Of a stretch of 64,000 bases of DNA, positions 25,159 through 34,363 are shown piece by piece. The DNA lies in contig NZ_PYMB01000001.1 of the NCBI RefSeq assembly GCF_003026455.1, positions 434,001-498,000 on the forward strand. Reading direction: 5' to 3'. Position 1 is the first letter of the stretch, and every line of letters starts with the position of its first letter. The notes beneath the pieces are model-generated. The model was given only the letters and a program-made list of their open reading frames with translations, did no database searches and was not told the DNA's origin. The position numbers and the translations under genes are program-made. The stretch is from Photobacterium rosenbergii (GTDB taxonomy: Bacteria > Pseudomonadota > Gammaproteobacteria > Enterobacterales > Vibrionaceae).

Positions 25159-26844
25159 TCAACTTTGCCCCCTAGACATAGCCACTATGCGTTTGAGGAT
25201 CCAGCGCAATAAAATAGGGATGTTATCGACATTTTCTTGTTCAATGAAATTGATCATCGCAAGGGCAACGTCCGGCTTGGCATGTTTTTTCAGTGCTCTT
25301 TGGATAATCTTTTTAGGGGTTACCGGTGATTCAACTGGGATATTGGCTAAGTCCCTGAACAGAGGTTCGAACCCATTAAAGAAGAGGAAGTGTTCGATAT
25401 CTCTCTTTGGCAATATTGTTAGGCGGTGGCGCTCAGCTTCATTGCCTAAAATATTTCTCACCGTATCAGCATACTTTTTCCCGGCCATATCTCCATCTGC
25501 AATCATGTGCCATTCAATACCGAAATGCCTTGCAACTTTAATCAACGGCTTTAAGCCACTTTGTGCGAACTCAATGATTTGTACGCCTTCAGCGGCCAGG
25601 TTGTAGCCGCAGATTCTAGCTAATTCGTTAAATAGCCAAACCTCTGTTTCCCCCTCAACTAATAACCAAGCTCGAGCAAATAGGGCACTTGGGCGGTGGA
25701 CGCGAAGATGGAAAGTTACCCGTCGCTCTTCATCACGGCTGAGCTTATGATCGATGATGGAATAGACTTTGGTTTTATTGGGTTTCCGAATCAGCTTTTT
25801 GACGCTCTCAAGCGGGACAACTGAACAAAGATCAGGGCTGTTTGTAGTGAGTACTTTTTGCATCGGCATTTTACTAATAAATGTCCATGCTTGGTGGAGT
25901 ATCGTCGGGTGTAATCGACCTTCAGGATCTTCCAAGATCAAAATTGGGCGTGAGATACGTTTTAGTTCAACGGGGCCTCTTGCTCGAATAAACGCGTTAA
26001 GCAAACCCATAAGAACAAGCCGACTTTGTTTGGTTGTCTCGGGTTCGGTGAGCTGTTCAAGTGGATTAATGGCATACTGTGCCCGCTCTGGGAAATGGGC
26101 GCGGTCAAAGTGTTGATTCCTGTAATGGGGGGTGAAGGCAAAATAATGATCAACTAACGTCCTCAAAGCATTAATGCTGCTTTTGATCTCTGCTTGGCTA
26201 ACATGCCCAGGCTTTGTCATAAGGCGTCTACACGTATTATCTAGCCGCCGTTGAATACGTGTATTGTCATCATTTCGGCGTTCTACGCCATTCCCATTAT
26301 GTTGCCCATTTCCATTAGTCGTACTTGAAGATGAGAGTGGATGATACTCACGTAAGCGTCTTGCATCACGTATCCTGACAATAGGGTGGAGCACCATGAG
26401 TTGTTTCGCGAGTTTGTCGTTGTCTTCACAATCTATAGGCTCGCCTTGCTTATCGAGAAACCGTCTTTTAGTCGATATTTTATCTCCCGATACGCTACTC
26501 GTAATTTGGTAATATAGTGCTTTGCAATGCTCTTGGCTGTTAACCCATACCGGTGAAAATGCTTTATATCGCCGGGCTTTGTGCTCACCAGGGTAATCTT
26601 CTTGCCAGTGCAAAATGATATTGAGATGACTCATCTTGGAATGGCCAGCGCTGTAGTCGACATGAAAATCATCAAAATGAAAGGTATGGAAGGTTGCATT
26701 GGGTGACAGCGCTATATCGAGGGCATCCAACAGTGAAGATTTACCCCAGGCATTTTCACCAATCAGTACGGTCAATTCATCGAATGAAAGGGATAACCGC
26801 TTGATGCCACGGAAGCCTGAAATCTCAATACGTTTTAGCTGCAT
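25159..26844 (-). CDS. ybjD: OLD-family ATP-dependent endonuclease-like protein, YbjD homologue
   Basis: 561 residues from the ATG at 26844, with GAGGTGG upstream. The N-terminal ABC/SMC-type ATPase has a Walker A variant GENAWGKSS (29-37) and Walker B LILEDPEGRLHP; the C-terminal TOPRIM domain shows LLVEGETE and IADGD. The whole protein resembles E. coli YbjD (about 552 residues), an OLD-class protein of uncertain role in DNA metabolism or phage response. It is monocistronic and returns to normal base composition after the AT-rich island. Confidence 0.88.
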   Translation of the reverse strand: MQLKRIEISGFRGIKRLSLSFDELTVLIGENAWGKSSLLDALDIALSPNATFHTFHFDDFHVDYSAGHSKMSHLNIILHWQEDYPGEHKARRYKAFSPVWVNSQEHCKALYYQITSSVSGDKISTKRRFLDKQGEPIDCEDNDKLAKQLMVLHPIVRIRDARRLREYHPLSSSSTTNGNGQHNGNGVERRNDDNTRIQRRLDNTCRRLMTKPGHVSQAEIKSSINALRTLVDHYFAFTPHYRNQHFDRAHFPERAQYAINPLEQLTEPETTKQSRLVLMGLLNAFIRARGPVELKRISRPILILEDPEGRLHPTILHQAWTFISKMPMQKVLTTNSPDLCSVVPLESVKKLIRKPNKTKVYSIIDHKLSRDEERRVTFHLRVHRPSALFARAWLLVEGETEVWLFNELARICGYNLAAEGVQIIEFAQSGLKPLIKVARHFGIEWHMIADGDMAGKKYADTVRNILGNEAERHRLTILPKRDIEHFLFFNGFEPLFRDLANIPVESPVTPKKIIQRALKKHAKPDVALAMINFIEQENVDNIPILLRWILKRIVAMSRGQS

Positions 26845-27098
26845 AGCCACCTCAACATGAAGAAACAAAGAAGCAGAGACAATGTGAAGGAATAATGCTT
26901 GGCGTTGTAGCACTGAAGCATAGTCGGCTCATACTTTAAGCCTAACTTATGAGGCGCTGGACGGAAGATGTATTTGTCACAATATTGAAAAAATAACTGA
27001 TTGATAGAAAAGGGAAACTGCTTGTTGTTAGGGAGCCTAATTGCTATAGTCAGCAACCAAAATAACCACTAACATATTGATTATCATGGAGATGTCAG

Positions 27099-27491
27099 AT
27101 GGCTAAAATTATTCACTCAATGATCCGTGTCGGTGATTTGACTAAGTCGTTGAAGTTTTACAAAGAAGCATTGGATCTTGATGTTGCTGAGCGCCTTGAT
27201 TTTGAAGGGTTTAGCTTGGTTTATCTTCGCAATGAAGAAAATGATATGGAACTCGAGCTGACGTGGAATGAAGGTACCGAAAGCTACACCCATGGCAGTG
27301 GTTATGGCCATATTGCTGTTGCGGTTGATAAGCTTGAAGATGAGCACCAAAAAATGACAGAGTTAGGCTACGAGCCCGCTGAAATCAAAGAGTTCTTCCG
27401 TGATGGCCAATTGTTTGCGAAGTTCTTTTTTGTTCAAGATCCTGACGGTTACAAGATCGAATTTTTGCAGCGCCACGGTCGATACCAGTAA
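27099..27491 (+). CDS. Glyoxalase I-like VOC family protein
   Basis: 130 residues with two beta-alpha-beta-beta-beta modules: HSMIRVGDLTKSLKFYKEAL at the start, MELELTWNEG, YGHIAVAVD and PDGYKIEFLQ. The metal ligands expected for a GloA-type glyoxalase I (His in the first strand, Glu in ELELT, His in GHIAV, Glu in KIEF) are present. The likely reaction is isomerisation of the methylglyoxal-glutathione hemithioacetal to S-lactoylglutathione. GGAG precedes the start. Whether it is GloA itself or a paralogue cannot be said. Confidence 0.82.
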   Translation: MAKIIHSMIRVGDLTKSLKFYKEALDLDVAERLDFEGFSLVYLRNEENDMELELTWNEGTESYTHGSGYGHIAVAVDKLEDEHQKMTELGYEPAEIKEFFRDGQLFAKFFFVQDPDGYKIEFLQRHGRYQ

Positions 27492-27531
27492 CTCATGCTG
27501 CTGTAGCGCAGGTTGACTCCGAGTTAATGGA

Positions 27532-27561
27532 TATAGCCATGCCTATATAGGTATGGCTATA
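27532..27561. terminator. Palindromic hairpin between convergent genes
   Basis: A near-perfect 30-nt palindrome (TATAGCCAT ... ATGGCTATA, centre CCTATATAGG) 40 nt after the glyoxalase stop and 5 nt before the stop of the YeeE-type gene. It has no long T-tract, so it may be a weak bidirectional terminator. Confidence 0.5.
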
Positions 27562-27565
27562 AAGC

Positions 27566-28501
27566 TTAAGTGCTACGGTTTTTCTTATTCTTTCGTCTTT
27601 TATACACATTACGAGTGACTAACCCTGCTGCAATACCAAGTATTATGGAAATGATAGCCACCACTCCAGCAGGTGAAAATGCTGGTAAGGCAATCAGCAG
27701 TTGCGAGTCATTGCCGCCTAATGCGAGAGAAGCACCTAGCCCCATTATGACTCCAGCAAATAGATGAGAAGCTATTTGCTTAGCTCGAACTTCAAAAGCC
27801 TTAATCGGTAATCTACTTTTGGCTCCAAATGCCATCCCGACCACTAAACCTAACAGAATCAAGTACCTCTCAAGCTCGGGCCAATTTTGAGATTCACTAT
27901 GATAAATAGTGTAGGAAATATCTTTGAGCAATTGACTCGGTGACCACTGAGGCTCCATCAGTGTTAAAGTGCTAGCAGTAATGCCAAAGAAAATGACACC
28001 AAACAGTAACTTTCTTAGAGTTGCTGAAGTCTTCAATATTGTAAACAGCAACCCTATCGCTATAACCAGAAGAGCGGGTAGGGAAGGCGTGTCGATGTTC
28101 TCAAGAGGCTGGTAACTCACGGGTGGGGTTAGCGTAGGCAAAAGTAGCCAGCCAATAATCCAGCCAACGACGGTAGCGAACATATAGAAATGTCCACTGG
28201 CAAGCTTTGAAATGGTTGATATCGAACAGCCTTTATTTAAAGCGGCACCTACCCCGAAAAGCAAACCGCCGAGGATAAAATGTATGGTGCCATCGAATCG
28301 GTTGGCTAAGAAAGGTAACCACTCTCGGCTAGTAAAAGGGACGATAAGCCAATACCAAAACCCACAGCAAAGTATTGCCAACAAAAAGGACGGACGACGT
28401 TCAAGCAGTTCACTCACGCCTCTTACCATACATAACCCAGTACGTTGTGCTAGCCAACCAACAAGTGCTGCGAGAAAGATTACGATTGCCGATTGCAACA
28501 T
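27566..28501 (-). CDS. YeeE/YedE (TsuA-like) sulfur-compound transporter
   Basis: 311 residues from the ATG at 28501, with AGG upstream. About nine hydrophobic segments. The family signatures with conserved cysteines are present: TGLCMVRG near the N-terminus and NKGCSISTISKLASGHFYM around 90-110, plus LGASLALGGNDSQLL in the second half. YeeE/TsuA-type proteins import thiosulfate through a cysteine relay. Two YeeE halves appear fused in one chain. Predicted inner membrane. No sulfur-metabolism gene is adjacent, so the substrate is inferred from family only. Confidence 0.78.
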   Translation of the reverse strand: MLQSAIVIFLAALVGWLAQRTGLCMVRGVSELLERRPSFLLAILCCGFWYWLIVPFTSREWLPFLANRFDGTIHFILGGLLFGVGAALNKGCSISTISKLASGHFYMFATVVGWIIGWLLLPTLTPPVSYQPLENIDTPSLPALLVIAIGLLFTILKTSATLRKLLFGVIFFGITASTLTLMEPQWSPSQLLKDISYTIYHSESQNWPELERYLILLGLVVGMAFGAKSRLPIKAFEVRAKQIASHLFAGVIMGLGASLALGGNDSQLLIALPAFSPAGVVAIISIILGIAAGLVTRNVYKRRKNKKNRST

Positions 28502-28692
28502 CAAACCAACCTGTCATCGATTTATCATAAAGTAATTATAATCAGCTTACTTACGGGAGATGATCGATGATATACGTGAAGTGCCTCTGTGTTTGCGTTG
28601 CAACAAAGAAGAAATTGCGTATAAAAATCTGAGATTGAACGGTTTTTGGTATAAGATATCTGCTCTGAATATGTGGAGGCCTATAACGCTTT

Positions 28693-30453
28693 ATGACACA
28701 ACATCGCTCGGCAAAGTTAACCATTGCCCATATCAATGATACTCACTCACACTTTGAGCCATCAACAATCGCACTCCAGATACCATTGAGCACGTCAGAG
28801 TTGCCCATGCCGGTCTATGCGAGTTGTGGTGGTTTCGCACGGGTATCGTCTGCGGTGAGAGAGGTAAAAAAGCAGGCCCATTTACAACAGCGCGAATTCC
28901 TATTTGTTCATGCCGGAGATTGTTTCCAAGGGACGTTATTCTTTTCGTTATACAAAGGTAAGGCTAATGCGACCCTTCTTAATGCGATTGGTATCGATGC
29001 AATGGCATTGGGTAACCATGAGCTCGATATGGGGAATCAGGTCGTCGCTGATTTTATGGATTTAGTTAATTTCCCTTTGCTGGCAGGAAACTGGGATTTA
29101 TCTCAGGAGCATCTAACCAAGCTAAACCCACTGGCTCCCAAGTCCAATGTGCTGGCATATGACAATGAAAATGAGTGTGCTAAGTACCTTGTTAAAGATG
29201 TAGACGGCGAGCCTGTCGCCATTTTTGGTCTTGCGATTGAAAATATGGCGGGCATTGCCAATCCTGATCCAGATACGCAGTTCTTAAATGTAACATTGGT
29301 TGCCAGACAGACTGTTACAGCAATTCGCCAGGCTGGTATCAATAAAATTATACTATTGAGTCATCTGGGTTATGAGAGAGATTTAGAGCTTGCCAGTCAG
29401 GTTGATGGAATTGGTGCAATTATCGGTGGCCATTCCCATACAATGCAAGGTGATTTCAGTAATATTGGCTTTAGCGCTTCCGATGAATATGCCGTGCAAG
29501 TTAATGGGACCTGTGTCGTACAAGCAGGTTGTAATGCCCTTTCGTTGGGGCAGTTAGAGATCGACTTTAGTGCTGATGGCACGGTAGAGAAAGTTGGAGG
29601 TAAGAATCAACTACTGCTAGGCAGGCAGTTCACTGTCGATGCTAGCCGTAGCGAGCACCTTGATGATTCTACTCATGAGCTGGTGAAGAATTACCTTCTC
29701 GCTCAAGCAAACGTGCGCTTTTGTGTTAAAGACCCACATATTGAAAACTTACTTAACCAAGACTATCGCCCTGCGGTAAGAGAACTGCAAACGCAGAAAG
29801 TGGCTGATTTGACGGAATCACTCCGCCATATTCGCGTACCTGACCAAAAAGGGCCGAGCCAAATAGCCCCCTTGGTTGTCGATAGTTTCGTTTGGTCATC
29901 AAGGCAACGGGGTCATGCTGTAGATTTCGGTATCCATAATGCGGGTGGTGTAAGGGCATCTTTGCATGCAGGTCCTATTACTGCAGCAGATATTTCCGGT
30001 AGGCTACTGCCATTTGCAATTGGCTTGATGGTGTATGAGGTAAGTGGAAAGCAATTACGTTCAGCACTTGAGGGTGCAATTAATAACGCTATTGATAACG
30101 GTGTAGAAGGGACGGGGAACGGAAGTTTCCCATATACCTCTCGTCTGAAATATACCTACCGTTGCTGCGCCTCCCAAGGGCAGCGCATCGAGTTATTAAA
30201 GCTATACAAGAATGGAAACTGGGAAGATATCCAGGATGATTCTGTTTACCTTTCTGTATCCTCTGGGTATACCGCAACAGGTAAGGAAGGGTACGATGCA
30301 CTGGTTAATAACAACGTGGACCCGATACCTTTAAATATCACTATGGCTGATGCCTTTGAAGAGTATGCAAGACACCGGGGGACATTCGGCGCATTTGAAG
30401 AAGTAATGATTAACTACATCCCTTGTCATTGTGAGCAAGAAGATGTAGCCTAA
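28693..30453 (+). CDS. 5'-nucleotidase/UDP-sugar hydrolase family protein without signal peptide
   Basis: 586 residues. The metallophosphatase domain (about 8-340) carries HINDTHSHF, HAGDCFQGT, GNHELD and GGHSHT, the two-metal site of UshA-type enzymes. The 5'-nucleotidase C-terminal domain follows (about 375-560; VDFGIHNAGGVR, GLMVYEVSGKQL). These enzymes hydrolyse nucleoside 5'-monophosphates or UDP-sugars, normally in the periplasm. Here the N-terminus (MTQHRSAKLTIAH) has no signal peptide, so a cytoplasmic location is likely. GGAGG lies rather far upstream. A terminator follows. Confidence 0.88.
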   Translation: MTQHRSAKLTIAHINDTHSHFEPSTIALQIPLSTSELPMPVYASCGGFARVSSAVREVKKQAHLQQREFLFVHAGDCFQGTLFFSLYKGKANATLLNAIGIDAMALGNHELDMGNQVVADFMDLVNFPLLAGNWDLSQEHLTKLNPLAPKSNVLAYDNENECAKYLVKDVDGEPVAIFGLAIENMAGIANPDPDTQFLNVTLVARQTVTAIRQAGINKIILLSHLGYERDLELASQVDGIGAIIGGHSHTMQGDFSNIGFSASDEYAVQVNGTCVVQAGCNALSLGQLEIDFSADGTVEKVGGKNQLLLGRQFTVDASRSEHLDDSTHELVKNYLLAQANVRFCVKDPHIENLLNQDYRPAVRELQTQKVADLTESLRHIRVPDQKGPSQIAPLVVDSFVWSSRQRGHAVDFGIHNAGGVRASLHAGPITAADISGRLLPFAIGLMVYEVSGKQLRSALEGAINNAIDNGVEGTGNGSFPYTSRLKYTYRCCASQGQRIELLKLYKNGNWEDIQDDSVYLSVSSGYTATGKEGYDALVNNNVDPIPLNITMADAFEEYARHRGTFGAFEEVMINYIPCHCEQEDVA

Positions 30454-30482
30454 CTAAATTGTTTTGCCAACGATAGATATAG

Positions 30483-30513
30483 AAACCGGTAGTTTTGACT
30501 CACCGGTTTTTTT
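30483..30513 (+). terminator. Rho-independent terminator
   Basis: AAACCGGT/ACCGGTTT stem with an 11-nt loop and a run of seven T, about 30 nt after the 5'-nucleotidase stop. Confidence 0.85.
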
Positions 30514-30649
30514 ATTTAAAGCATCCAGTTTTCTTGTCGATATATCACAATAGATAGTTTTATTTACTAGTTATGTGAATTAATTGAAAACCTCACTGTC
30601 GTAAAGACGGGGTGTAGATCACATCTGAAGTCAGAATCTGGAGTCAAGG

Positions 30650-30736
30650 ATGAATAAAGATTGGAGCGATATAGCGCTTGTGATGGGTTGGGTATCAGCT
30701 TGGGCATTACTTATGTATTTTATGCCAGCAGCATAA
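30650..30736 (+). CDS. Small single-span membrane protein (28 aa)
   Basis: ATG at 30650 opens a 28-codon frame: polar head MNKDWSD, one hydrophobic stretch (about residues 8-25, with two Trp) and the end MPAA. GGAG and AAGG precede the start. It stands alone between the 5'-nucleotidase terminator and a strong hairpin before ribB, so it has its own unit. The RBS, membrane-span design and isolated context support expression. No family recognised; Trp-rich mini-proteins of this size are often subunits or regulators of membrane complexes. Confidence 0.5.
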   Translation: MNKDWSDIALVMGWVSAWALLMYFMPAA

Positions 30737-30759
30737 TTACTATCTTTTATCGAATTTAG

Positions 30760-30786
30760 TTGCCGAGTAATTCACTTACTCGGCAA
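30760..30786. terminator. Hairpin between the 28-aa ORF and ribB
   Basis: Perfect 11-bp stem TTGCCGAGTAA/TTACTCGGCAA with a 5-nt loop, placed between convergent genes. The flanking T-tract is weak (TATTTC), so it may work in either direction. Confidence 0.65.
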
Positions 30787-30824
30787 TATTTCGATATGTC
30801 TATAAGTTTACTTTGAACTTAAGA

Positions 30825-31502
30825 TTAAGCTGATACCGTTTCGACTGATTCCGAATTAGCCACTTCTTTAGCCAATCTGTATGCTGCTAAGTCTTCGATA
30901 GTAAGCACAGGCATGTTGTGGATCTTACCAAACTCAATGACCTCAGGAAGACGAGCCATTGTTCCATCAGGATTCGTGAGTTCGCATAGCACACCGTAAG
31001 GTTTCAACCCTGATAAGCGCATAAGATCAATCGTCGCTTCAGTGTGGCCTCGACGACCTAAAACACCTTCTGAGTTGGCTTTTAGTGGGAACACATGCCC
31101 GGGACGGCTAAGGTCGGCAGGTACGGCATTATCAGCGATTGCAGCTTTAATTGTCGTAACGCGGTCTGCTGCCGATACACCGGTCGTTACACCTTTGGCA
31201 GCTTCAATAGTAACCGTAAAGCCTGTTTGGTTGGCACTGGTGTTGTTTACAACCATCATTGGCAGCTCAAGTTGTTCGACACGTTCTTCAGTCAAACATA
31301 GGCAAACAATGCCCGAGCACTCGCGGATCATCAACGCCATTTGCTCGCTGGTTAGTGTTTCTGCAGCAAAAATGATATCGCCTTCGTTTTCACGGTCTTC
31401 ATCATCAACAACCAAAACACCGCGACCTTGACGGATGGCTTCAAGACCGGCTTCAACACGTTCAAAAGCTGAGCCATAAGGGGTAAGTAGAGACTGATTC
31501 AT
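30825..31502 (-). CDS. ribB: 3,4-dihydroxy-2-butanone 4-phosphate synthase
   Basis: 225 residues, the stand-alone RibB form without a fused GTP cyclohydrolase II domain. Motifs include [12 protein letters not shown] (metal and substrate acids), SRPGHVFPL and [12 protein letters not shown]. It converts ribulose 5-phosphate to formate and 3,4-dihydroxy-2-butanone 4-phosphate, a riboflavin precursor. The C-terminus has a short acidic extension. The gene lies behind an FMN riboswitch, terminator and sigma-70 promoter, so flavin-dependent attenuation is expected. Confidence 0.97.
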   Translation of the reverse strand: MNQSLLTPYGSAFERVEAGLEAIRQGRGVLVVDDEDRENEGDIIFAAETLTSEQMALMIRECSGIVCLCLTEERVEQLELPMMVVNNTSANQTGFTVTIEAAKGVTTGVSAADRVTTIKAAIADNAVPADLSRPGHVFPLKANSEGVLGRRGHTEATIDLMRLSGLKPYGVLCELTNPDGTMARLPEVIEFGKIHNMPVLTIEDLAAYRLAKEVANSESVETVSA

Positions 31503-31624
31503 GGTAATTAACTCCTAAAATAAACATTTACCAGAATCAGGGCATGGAAATTCAGCAAGCACAGTCACTCAAGTAACTGGCAAGAAATAGTATACAGCAT
31601 CACTGGTAAGTGATTGTACTGCAT

Positions 31625-31653
31625 AAAAAATCCTTGTCCGTTTGATAGACAAG
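31625..31653 (-). terminator. Attenuator terminator of the ribB riboswitch
   Basis: On the minus strand CTTGTC-(9 nt)-GACAAG is followed by GATTTTTT, directly downstream of the FMN aptamer and about 120 nt before ribB. It is well placed as the expression platform that stops transcription when FMN is bound. Confidence 0.75.
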
Positions 31654-31663
31654 TACTGTACTG

Positions 31664-31828
31664 AGATCCTCTTTCATCCGGACTCTAACCGTCGGCTCTG
31701 GACTGAAAGGCTATGCCTTTTTCACCAGATCTGCTGACCTTATACCTTGAAACAACAAGAAATAAGCGCTCGCGGGCTTTCCTATTCGAGGATTACCGCC
31801 GGTGGGGAATTTCGCCCCGCCCTGAGAA
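31664..31828 (-). promoter_or_regulatory. FMN riboswitch (RFN element)
   Basis: On the minus strand the leader has the RFN consensus: CAGGGCGGGGCGAAATTCCC, then CACCGGCGGTAATCC, the AGCCCGCGAGCG stem region, a GGTCAGCAGATCTGGTG segment, GCCGACGGTTAGAGTCC and the closing GATGAAAGAGG. It lies upstream of ribB as in many gammaproteobacteria. It binds FMN and lowers ribB expression. Confidence 0.95.
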
Positions 31829-31837
31829 TTCTTCTGA

Positions 31838-31866
31838 ACTATAAGGAAAAGAAAAATCTCACGCAA
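31838..31866 (-). promoter_or_regulatory. Sigma-70-like promoter for the ribB leader
   Basis: On the minus strand TTGCGT (31866-31861), a 17-nt spacer and TATAGT (31843-31838) lie just upstream of the RFN element. Spacing is ideal and the aptamer would start within about 10-15 nt of the expected transcription start. Confidence 0.7.
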
Positions 31867-31926
31867 GAAGAATAGACTTCTTTAGTTGATATTTTTGACA
31901 TCAGGCAGTTAAAACATCTGTGCATG

Positions 31927-32871
31927 TTATTCCAGGTGATTGGTTTGAGGTGAATAATCGCGAGTTGTAATGTGGTTGTTTATCCATCTAATGAATAAAG
32001 GTAACGCATAGGTGGGTATTTGAAGAGCACCAAGTAGAATCAGAAAATCTGGCCCTAAGTAACTACCGGCCACTGTAAAAGTGAGTAAAACATTTCGGTT
32101 TGCTGAAGTAATAGCAGTCAGCAAAGCAATGTTTCTTCCCTGCCGAAAATAAAGCGCAGCGCAGACGATGAAAAAAAGAAAGCACAGGCTAATCGCAATG
32201 GCTAAATATTGACCAGCCAGGGTAGGGCTGGCATCAAAAATATCTCTATAAGGGCCGATCAAACCAAAAGGAAATGCAAAGACAAGAATAATTGTTAATT
32301 GAGAAAGTTTGCCATGTACCCTTGTTAAGGTTTGCCTCGGTACTAAGCGATAGACAAGGGCTGAAAAGGCCATAGGACAAACAATGAAGATTAACAGGCG
32401 AAGGCTATAGTTAGCCATGTCTAAGGTAAACCCGTCACTCTGAAAAATCAGCAAATTAATATAAAGCACCAACGGCATCATCAACGTAGTTGCAATGGTC
32501 ATGGCCATGGCCGATAAAGCATCTAATCCTACAGAACGGACTATGGCTGGGGTTGCAAAAAGGGATCCGGTAGCGGTAACAGCAACGATAGCGATTAATA
32601 GAGACTCTGATGCATCAAAGACAATCGCCAGCGTAGCGGCAATCACTGTCATACCGATACTATGCAGAAACGAGTAAACCCAGCATTGTTTTTGTCGCAA
32701 CACTTTTAATAGTGAAGATTGCTCAATCCCAACGAGGGTAAACAGCATCAAGAAGAACAGAACATAGGGAAGGGAAGGGAATACAGCGTGTGATGCTTCA
32801 GGCCATAGAAAACCGAGCAAGGTCGCAACGATTAGTAAAAGAGACGAATGTTTGGCAAGAAACGATAACAT
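31927..32871 (-). CDS. BASS-like (bile acid:sodium symporter superfamily) transporter
   Basis: 314 residues from the ATG at 32871; a longer frame to 33018 has a polar, non-conserved-looking head, so I prefer the shorter start although its RBS is weak. About nine to ten transmembrane helices in the BART/BASS arrangement; ATGSLFATPAIVRSVG and TAITSANRNVLLTF resemble the two crossover regions that bind Na+ in this superfamily. Substrate unknown (organic anion or arsenite types are possible). It lies upstream of the ribB leader on the same strand, separated by the promoter. Confidence 0.65.
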   Translation of the reverse strand: MLSFLAKHSSLLLIVATLLGFLWPEASHAVFPSLPYVLFFLMLFTLVGIEQSSLLKVLRQKQCWVYSFLHSIGMTVIAATLAIVFDASESLLIAIVAVTATGSLFATPAIVRSVGLDALSAMAMTIATTLMMPLVLYINLLIFQSDGFTLDMANYSLRLLIFIVCPMAFSALVYRLVPRQTLTRVHGKLSQLTIILVFAFPFGLIGPYRDIFDASPTLAGQYLAIAISLCFLFFIVCAALYFRQGRNIALLTAITSANRNVLLTFTVAGSYLGPDFLILLGALQIPTYALPLFIRWINNHITTRDYSPQTNHLE

Positions 32872-33139
32872 CACACAATTCCGAAAATATTTTTGTTGAC
32901 GTATTGTTACGGGAATTTCGTGTGATATGCAAGGAAATTGATAGTTAGGCATAAACCAGCCCAAATATGTAGATTTATTCAAAAGCCATGCATGATCTTT
33001 CGTGGTGGTAAAAATCATATTAACGCATGATTAACACATTAGAAAAACTAATCTTCTTGTCGAAATATTGTCATTTTTGGTTGTGATCTGATCAGCCTAA
33101 AATATCTGCAGTTGATAAAAATACAAACGAGAGGCAATC

Positions 33140-33331
33140 ATGGCACAGGCAATGAATTTTGACACCATCGCAACCCCAACCGCAATGGACAAAAAAGCCT
33201 ATGCGGTAAATTTCAAAGGATTGATTGCACACGCATTAGATATTGTTTTTGGTCGTAGCACTACCGCTAAGCAGTACAATGTTTCAGATTTACCGGTACA
33301 TCTTCAGAAAGATATCGGTATGTACCGCTAA
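33140..33331 (+). CDS. DUF1127-type small protein
   Basis: 63 residues. The C-terminal half ends in LPVHLQKDIGMYR, the DUF1127 signature (L..hLLkDIGl). Small DUF1127 proteins in alpha- and gammaproteobacteria have been linked to RNA turnover and phosphate or stress adaptation; the function of this one is unknown. GAGAGG precedes the ATG, and a strong terminator follows 22 nt after the stop, so it is a compact independent gene. Confidence 0.8.
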   Translation: MAQAMNFDTIATPTAMDKKAYAVNFKGLIAHALDIVFGRSTTAKQYNVSDLPVHLQKDIGMYR

Positions 33332-33353
33332 GGATCTGAGATTTTTGAACACT

Positions 33354-33380
33354 AAAGCGCTGGAATTCCGGCGCTTTTTT
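33354..33380 (+). terminator. Rho-independent terminator
   Basis: AAAGCGC/GCGCTTT stem extended through an inner GGAATTCC, followed by six T. It ends the DUF1127 gene. The remaining roughly 260 nt to the next start hold nothing else I can identify. Confidence 0.85.
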
Positions 33381-33644
33381 GTATCTGGACGGTTCTCACC
33401 CTTTATTATGTTGCTTGGTAAGATCAAACCGCTTTGTACATGATTGCGAACTACTCACAAGATAAATATTGCTTATCTGAATGATGTGCAAAATATTGTT
33501 TCGTTAAGGGGAGAGTCCTATCCATAGCTAGAGATTTCTACGCTTTAGCAACAGATTTCCAAGAATTTAATCTTGCTTTCATTTTTTATTATTAGATTAT
33601 GGCAAGATGTCACTGTATCAGAACGATTTTTGGAGATAATTGAA

Positions 33645-33926
33645 GTGGGTTTCTTATCAAAACTATTTGGCCTAGGTAAGCAAGAAACGAAAGTTGCAGA
33701 TGTAGAGCCTATTGAATATGAAGGATATTTGATCTATCCGGAGCCCAAGGCAGAGGGTGGGCAATTTCGTATCGCTGGACGTATTTGCAAACAGTTTGGA
33801 GATGAAGTGAAAACGCATGTATTCGTTCGTTCTGATCTCTTGTCTTCCAAAGCAGATGCTGAGTCATTCATGATTAATAAGGCAAAGATGTTTATTGATC
33901 AGACTGGCGATAAGATGTTCGGCTGA
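33645..33926 (+). CDS. HlyU-family protein
   Basis: 93 residues from GTG at 33645, with TGGAGA upstream. It starts GFLSKLFGLG and contains YEGYLIYPEPKAEGGQFRIAG, features of the small HlyU family (PF10115 type; distinct from the ArsR-like HlyU regulator of Vibrio). The fold looks like a compact alpha/beta protein, with no DNA-binding motif visible to me. Function uncertain. Monocistronic; a hairpin without a T-tract (33939-33968) follows. Confidence 0.75.
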   Translation: MGFLSKLFGLGKQETKVADVEPIEYEGYLIYPEPKAEGGQFRIAGRICKQFGDEVKTHVFVRSDLLSSKADAESFMINKAKMFIDQTGDKMFG

Positions 33927-34363
33927 TTTTTCTTTTTGGCCTGCTAGTTATCTCTACCGCTAGCAGGCAATCCATAAAGGTAGAGAGAGCTGCAGTAAAT
34001 GTATGTAGTGCAACACTCATCAAGGAATGATGATTGTATTTCCTTTCAGGGCAACCTCATCTCCTTGGTGTTTTAAACGACAAAGACACTATTCAGGATA
34101 CTGAAGATGGGCATTTATAAAGTTAAACCAAGTAATATTAGTGATTTATGCATTTTTAAGTGCGTGCATTATTAATTTTATTTGTGGTTTGACCTCTGTC
34201 CAGGTGTTGTAAACGTTATTTTCTTACTGTTAGAAGGTAACATTTGTTAATCATAACGAGGCTTGTGTAATTTTATTTTGTGTTTCGGCTACAAACTGCT
34301 TGATATTATGTTCGTGGTTGGATAAAAAATTGTTACTTATTTGCCGTAATTTAGGGATTAATA
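33927..34363. other. Intergenic region upstream of pntAB
   Basis: About 440 nt without a convincing ORF. It contains a perfect 9-bp hairpin (GCCTGCTAG/CTAGCAGGC, 33939-33968) just after the HlyU-family gene and then AT-rich sequence. TAACATTTGTTAATC near 34240 is weakly similar to an ArcA-type site; I do not call it. Confidence 0.4.

Noticed and set aside
25362-25374. GAGGTTCGAACCC, resembling a tRNA T-arm
   Set aside because: It lies inside the ybjD coding frame and no matching acceptor, D-arm or anticodon stem surrounds it.
34238-34256. Possible ArcA-like site before pntA
   Set aside because: Only about 11 of 15 positions match and the gene is not a typical ArcA target.
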